Shown here: piece after piece, positions 9,556 to 13,720 of the stretch
Layout of the letters: each line of letters begins with the position of its first letter
How positions within the stretch are numbered: the stretch's first letter is position 1
Assembly: GCA_011055475.1 (NCBI GenBank)
Contig: DSDH01000426.1
Span: forward strand, 1 to 13,720
DNA: 13,720 bases
Direction of reading: 5' to 3'
From: Phycisphaerales bacterium
GTDB lineage: Bacteria > Planctomycetota > Phycisphaerae > Sedimentisphaerales > Anaerohalosphaeraceae
Translations under genes and position numbers: made by a program
The notes under the pieces: generated by a model
What the model was told of the DNA's origin: nothing
Database searches by the model: none
The model's input: only the letters and a program-made list of their open reading frames with translations

Positions 9556-11157
9556 GTGTTGAACCTGACGCTCAAACAGATTCAGTGTGCCCTGGCCGAC
9601 GGGCAGCTCGACGAGGCCTGCCGACTGCTGCAAGCGGATGCGGCGGTGGGGGCCTGTCGCCGCGGCCAGAAGCTCACCACCCAGCTCGCGGCGGCCCTCG
9701 TGCAGCGCGGGCGCGATCATCTGGCCGCCGGTCGGTTGGACAGCGCCCTGCAGGACTGCAACAAGGCCGCCGCGCTGGGGGGTGGGCGCGAGGAGATCGC
9801 CGCCCTGCGACAGGCCGTTTGCCGGGCCATGCAGGACAAGCAGCAGACCCATCAGCGACGGGCCGCGCGCCTGGCCACCGCCGAGCAGCAGATCGGCCGA
9901 GGCTGGTTGACCGCCGGGCTGAATCTGCTGGCCGATGAAAGCAGCCCCGGCGCGGCCCCGCTGAAGGATCGCGCTTTGGCCGAGCGCCAACGGCTGGCCG
10001 CGGCGGCGACGAAAATCGACGACGCCCTGCAACGCGACGACGTGCGGGCGGCTTTGGCGCTGCTCAACCAGGTCGGGCCCGCTCGACTGCACGACCCCGC
10101 CCTGGCACGCCTGGCGGATGCGGTGACCGAACGCGTCGTCGCCTATGTGACCGAACAAGTCCATGCCGGCGCCCTTGACCTGGCCGCGAAGGTACTCACC
10201 GACGCGGCCGACCTGGACGACGGCCAAGGTCGCCTGGAGCGGTTGCGACGCGGACTGGCCCAATGCCGCCGGGCGGCGGACTACTTGCAGGCCGGACGTG
10301 CCCGTCAGGCGGCCGTGATACTGGCCGGACTGCGGGGCCGATGGCCCGACGCCGCCTGGCTGGTACAGGCCGCACAGGACGCCCAGCACGCTGCCGAAGC
10401 CGCCGAGGCCCTTCAGGCCGGCCCCTTGGGTCTGCTGGCGGATTCCATCGCCGCCACAGAGATTGCGGGCACAGTCACCCCATCCCTTGATGCGGTAGCG
10501 CCCTCCATCGAACAGGAGTCCGACCTCATGCCTCGTCCCCCCGCGCGACCTGACTCGCCGGGTGCGGATCTGCCCGAGCGGTTTATCATGCAGATTGACG
10601 GTGTCGGGGCATTTCTAACGATACGGGGCGATGCCGTGACCATCGGCCCGGTCAGCGCCACACCGCGGCCGGCGGTCGGCCTGCTGGCCGGGGCGCACCT
10701 GCCAACGGTGACGCTGGAGCGTCACGAGCAGGATTACGTGCTTCGCAGCACCGACCCGATTCACGTCGGCTCGCAGCGGATCGAGCAGCGCCTGCTGACC
10801 GACGGCGACAAGATCGCCCTGTCGGACCGTTGTCGGATGCGGTTCAACAGGCCCAACGTCGCCAGCGGCACGGCCACGCTGAGCCTGAGCAGCGCCTGGC
10901 TGCCCCGGCCCGATATCACCCGCGTGATCCTCATGGACCGCGAGGTGCTCGTCGGCCCCGGCGCGGGCAATCACGTGCAGACCGCCGCCGTCGACAAGAC
11001 CGCGGCGTTTTACCTGCGACAGGGCCGGTTATGCTGCCGCAGCGATGAGCCCGTCTTCGCGGGCCAGAGGCTCCTGACCGCGGATACGCCCCTGCCCCTG
11101 GATGAGCCCCTGCGGATTGGAGGGCTGGGTGTGGTTGTTTCCACGCGGTGCGACTGA
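9556..11157 (+). CDS. TPR-like helical protein with two degenerate FHA-like domains, 533 aa
   Basis: GTG 9556 has GGAG seven bases upstream (9545-9548). Residues 1-290 are almost entirely helical and contain TPR-like units, clearest at LVQRGRDHLAAGRLDSALQDCNKAAALG (about 48-75) and less clear around 230-260. A disordered linker rich in Pro, Ala and acidic residues covers about 300-340. Residues 341-431 have the order of an FHA domain: TIGP near 362-365, a core strand ending DYVLRS (393-398), and LLTDGDKIALSDRCRMRF (413-430), which is the usual FHA end. Residues 455-530 look like a second copy (ILMDREVLVGPG, then PLDEPLRIGGLGVVVS). Both copies lack the arginine of the GR motif and the SxxH that bind phosphothreonine. 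The product has no signal or membrane segment. It lies 151 bp upstream of a Ser/Thr kinase gene, which suggests a shared signalling role. The FHA call is moderate, by eye only. Confidence 0.75.
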   Translation: MLNLTLKQIQCALADGQLDEACRLLQADAAVGACRRGQKLTTQLAAALVQRGRDHLAAGRLDSALQDCNKAAALGGGREEIAALRQAVCRAMQDKQQTHQRRAARLATAEQQIGRGWLTAGLNLLADESSPGAAPLKDRALAERQRLAAAATKIDDALQRDDVRAALALLNQVGPARLHDPALARLADAVTERVVAYVTEQVHAGALDLAAKVLTDAADLDDGQGRLERLRRGLAQCRRAADYLQAGRARQAAVILAGLRGRWPDAAWLVQAAQDAQHAAEAAEALQAGPLGLLADSIAATEIAGTVTPSLDAVAPSIEQESDLMPRPPARPDSPGADLPERFIMQIDGVGAFLTIRGDAVTIGPVSATPRPAVGLLAGAHLPTVTLERHEQDYVLRSTDPIHVGSQRIEQRLLTDGDKIALSDRCRMRFNRPNVASGTATLSLSSAWLPRPDITRVILMDREVLVGPGAGNHVQTAAVDKTAAFYLRQGRLCCRSDEPVFAGQRLLTADTPLPLDEPLRIGGLGVVVSTRCD

Positions 11158-11164
11158 ATATCAT
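11135..11164 (+). promoter_or_regulatory. Possible promoter for the kinase gene
   Basis: TTGTTT (11135-11140) and TATCAT (11159-11164) are 18 bases apart; the -10 matches at five of six positions, the -35 at three. It overlaps the end of the FHA-like gene and would leave a leader of about 138 bases before ATG 11309. The 151-bp gap holds no other clear element. Confidence 0.3.
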
Positions 11165-11308
11165 GACGACGGCGCCCGCGCCGCTGCGGACGCCGGTCAC
11201 AGGCAGGCGACAGCGGCGTCTGAAAAGTGAGCGTGCCCGACCGGGCGAAAAGGATGGGATAGAAAAGGAGATCGAGGCCCCTGGGAGCCCTCGAAAACGG
11301 AAACGGCC

Positions 11309-13720
11309 ATGCAAACGTTCCAATACCAGTACGGGGACCGGCCTCTGGAGGGCTACACGATCCAGCGGGGGGTAGGGCGCGGCGGATTCGGCGAGGTCTA
11401 CTACGCCGTGAGCGACAGCGGCAAGCAGGTCGCCCTGAAGGTGCTCCAGACGTATGAGCAGATCGAGCTGCGGGGCATCAGCCAGTGCATGAACCTCAAA
11501 AACCCACACCTTGTGACCGTCTTCGACGTTCGGTACAACCCGCAGGGTCGGCCCTTCGTCATCATGGAATACGTCAGCGGGCCGAGCCTGGCCGAGATCA
11601 TCCAGGAATCGCCCGGCGGGCTGGGCACGCAGAAGACCGCCTTCTTCCTGCGCGAGATCGCCAAGGGCCTGGGCCACCTTCACGACTGCGGCATCGTGCA
11701 CCGCGACCTCAAGCCCAGCAACATCTTCTTCGAGGACGGCCGCGTCAAGATCGGTGACTATGGCCTGAGCAAGGCGATGAATACCAGCCGCCACAGCGGC
11801 CAGACCATCACCGTGGGCACGGTCCATTACATGGCCCCCGAGATCGGCGCGGGCTGCTACAACCGCTCCATCGACATCTACGCGCTGGGCATCGTGCTCT
11901 ACGAGATGCTCACCGGGCAGGTGCCGTTCTTCGGCAACAGCCCCGCCGAGGTGCTCATGAAGCATATCAGCGCCGAACCGGACCTGGCCGGCATCGAGGA
12001 GCCATTCGCCCGGGCCATCCGCAAGGCGATGGCCAAGGACCCGGAGCAACGCTACCAAACGGTCCAGGAAATGGTCGAGGACGTCTTCGGCGCCGAGCAC
12101 ATTCGCAACAGCGTTTCGCAGTTCTCACCGCAGAGCCTCTCGATGGTCGGGCGGAAGATCAACCTCCCGCCGCCCACGCCGGGGGCCGTGCCGCCGACGC
12201 CGGTACCGCCGACACCGCGACCACAGCCCGCTGGAGCGCCGACTGATGAGCGGGCCTCGGGGGCGATGCGCCGTGTCGCGGCGCAGGACCCCATCACCGG
12301 CCATGAGCGACACGTGCTGGCCATCATCGCCTCGCTGGTCATCGCCCTCGGCGGCGCCGTGTTCATCAGCCACGGCCGCATGCCGATCCCGATGGCGTTC
12401 GGCATCGTGCTGATGGTCAACGTCGCGGCCAAGCTCATTCTGTGGTCGCGGGTCCGCTGGCTGGCGAATCTGGAAGATGAATCCGGCTGGCTGCGGCGCC
12501 TGGCCATGGGGGGCGTGGCCGCCGTGCCCACGGGCCTGATCGCCATGGTCTTTACCAACACCTCCGGCCCGCGTATGGGTGAGAACGCGGCCCTGGCGAT
12601 CGCCTTGGGCATGTGCCTGACCGACTGGTGGAAGGTCAGCGACCCCGCGCGGTATCGCCGCGTCATGTTGGGGCATGCCTTGTGGGCGGGATTCCTGGCC
12701 TACATCGTAGCCCATATCGTGGGCGCCGGACACGCCGCGCCCCTCGCCGCGGCCGTCCTGGCGGGTACGTCGTTGATCGTGCAGATTCTCACGCCGTTCC
12801 ACATGAGCCGAACCGCCCGCGTGGCCTTTGACCAGGCCCGTCACCGTGGCCAGCCGCAGCATCGGGAGGCGGCGCCGGCCGCGGGACCCTCCCAAGCTCA
12901 ATACGCCGGGCCGGCTCAAGCCAGGCCCGATGTGCGTCGGGCATACGGACCTGCGCCGGTCGCGCGGGGGTATCGTGTTCCCTGGGGCGTGCGGGTGGTA
13001 TGGCTATTGCTGTTTGTCGGCGCGACCGCCGTCGCCGCGGGCGTGGTCGCCGATGCCAGTGATTGGCCGCAAGGCAACGACGATTTTGCGGGGGCGATGG
13101 CCCTGGCCGCCGGGCTCGGCATGCTCGGCTTCTTCGCCCTGGTTCGCATGTTCATCTCGCGATTCCCGAACTGGTACGTCTATCTCATCCGGCCGTTCCT
13201 GCAGGCGGCGTGCGTCGCCGCGGCCGTCGGCGGCCTGCTCCTACTCGGGTGCCACGGATGGCCGTTGTTCATTCCCATTGTCTTCCTCGTGGCCGGTGGC
13301 CTGGGTTTCGTGGCATGCTGGATCCCCAGCCGGTTCATGGTGCAGCGTGAGGGACGGAGCGGTGACGCCTCCTATGCCTCGCCGGGCGTTGGCGAGGACG
13401 TCTTGCCCGGCGCACCGTCGGCCCGGGCCCAAGGCGCGGTCGGCACGCCGGCGCCACGAACCGTCGGGCCGGCTGGGCCGCCTCTGCTGCCCGCGAACGT
13501 TTCGCCCTTCAAGCGGATATGGGCGCTCATCCTCTGCGGCGGGTTCATGATCGGCCTGCCGGGGTTGCACCGTTTCTACGTGGGCAAGATCGGCACGGGC
13601 CTGTTGTGGTTCTTCACGGGCGGGCTGTGCGGCATCGGTCAAATCGTTGACGCCATCATGATTATCACGGGGGGGTTCACCGACAGCGAGGATCGTCCGC
13701 TGGTGATGTGGGAATCCGAG
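11309..13720 (+). CDS. Polytopic membrane Ser/Thr protein kinase with C-terminal TM2 domain (3' end outside the window)
   Basis: The frame is open from ATG 11309 to the window edge: 804 residues without a stop. The ribosome site is weak (AAACGG). Kinase domain, residues 16-260: glycine loop GRGGFGEV (23-30), VALKVL with Lys44, HRDLKPSN (131-138) with catalytic Asp133, metal-binding Asp150 in DYG rather than DFG, APE (176-178), and DIYALGIVLYEMLTG (189-203). The catalytic residues are present, so it is probably active. A proline linker (287-307, with PPP and repeated PPTP) leads to about ten hydrophobic helices (336-494 and 561-671), then a second Pro/Ala linker. A TM2 domain (about 734-790) has the family motif GLHRFYVGKIGTG (752-764) and GIGQIVDAIMI (775-785). 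The kinase domain faces the cytoplasm because no signal peptide precedes it. I recall similar DYG kinases from planctomycetes. The substrate is unknown; the FHA-like neighbour is a candidate partner. Confidence 0.93.
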   Translation, partial: MQTFQYQYGDRPLEGYTIQRGVGRGGFGEVYYAVSDSGKQVALKVLQTYEQIELRGISQCMNLKNPHLVTVFDVRYNPQGRPFVIMEYVSGPSLAEIIQESPGGLGTQKTAFFLREIAKGLGHLHDCGIVHRDLKPSNIFFEDGRVKIGDYGLSKAMNTSRHSGQTITVGTVHYMAPEIGAGCYNRSIDIYALGIVLYEMLTGQVPFFGNSPAEVLMKHISAEPDLAGIEEPFARAIRKAMAKDPEQRYQTVQEMVEDVFGAEHIRNSVSQFSPQSLSMVGRKINLPPPTPGAVPPTPVPPTPRPQPAGAPTDERASGAMRRVAAQDPITGHERHVLAIIASLVIALGGAVFISHGRMPIPMAFGIVLMVNVAAKLILWSRVRWLANLEDESGWLRRLAMGGVAAVPTGLIAMVFTNTSGPRMGENAALAIALGMCLTDWWKVSDPARYRRVMLGHALWAGFLAYIVAHIVGAGHAAPLAAAVLAGTSLIVQILTPFHMSRTARVAFDQARHRGQPQHREAAPAAGPSQAQYAGPAQARPDVRRAYGPAPVARGYRVPWGVRVVWLLLFVGATAVAAGVVADASDWPQGNDDFAGAMALAAGLGMLGFFALVRMFISRFPNWYVYLIRPFLQAACVAAAVGGLLLLGCHGWPLFIPIVFLVAGGLGFVACWIPSRFMVQREGRSGDASYASPGVGEDVLPGAPSARAQGAVGTPAPRTVGPAGPPLLPANVSPFKRIWALILCGGFMIGLPGLHRFYVGKIGTGLLWFFTGGLCGIGQIVDAIMIITGGFTDSEDRPLVMWESE

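Noticed and set aside
8989..10389. 466-codon minus-strand frame opposite the coiled-coil and FHA-like genes
   Set aside because: Antisense shadow of two better supported plus-strand genes.
10931..12100. 389-codon minus-strand frame opposite the kinase
   Set aside because: The plus strand encodes a complete kinase domain with all motifs, so this frame is a by-product.

Overview
The window (13,720 bp) looks like chromosomal DNA from a GC-rich member of the Planctomycetota, perhaps the class Phycisphaerae. This is inferred from three things: a very long SecA with extra domains, a membrane Ser/Thr kinase of a type I associate with planctomycetes (DYG in place of DFG, C-terminal TM2 domain), and an FHA-like/TPR protein beside it. 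No rRNA or tRNA was seen to confirm the taxonomy.

Layout. (1) 1-1043, plus strand: the 3' end of tyrS, followed closely by an unrecognised 193-aa gene. (2) 1044-1664: a 621-bp gap with a 10-bp hairpin and a textbook Rho-independent terminator (1419-1460) that lies far from any gene. (3) 1665-3094, plus strand: a compact, overlapping three-gene cassette with clearly more AT-rich codon use than its neighbours. Its second and third products resemble a HicB-like / HicA-like toxin-antitoxin pair; the first is an unknown protein. This cassette is the best candidate for an undescribed system. (4) 3146-8108, minus strand: an HD-domain phosphohydrolase, then efp (elongation factor P) and secA, with a good promoter directly upstream of efp. 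SecA is 1162 aa. It carries an extra coiled coil in its cross-linking domain and five tandem copies of a helical-wing-like unit where ordinary SecA has one. (5) 8418-13720, plus strand: a membrane-anchored coiled-coil protein, a TPR plus degenerate tandem FHA-like protein, and a polytopic Ser/Thr kinase that is still open at the window edge.

How the parts work together. The tyrS, efp and secA genes are housekeeping functions in translation and protein export. The right-hand block reads as a membrane-associated signalling cluster: a kinase, a possible FHA-fold partner and a cytoplasmic coiled coil anchored in the membrane. The cassette at 1665-3094 sits between housekeeping blocks and looks acquired. 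All family assignments come from reading motifs by eye; no database search was run.
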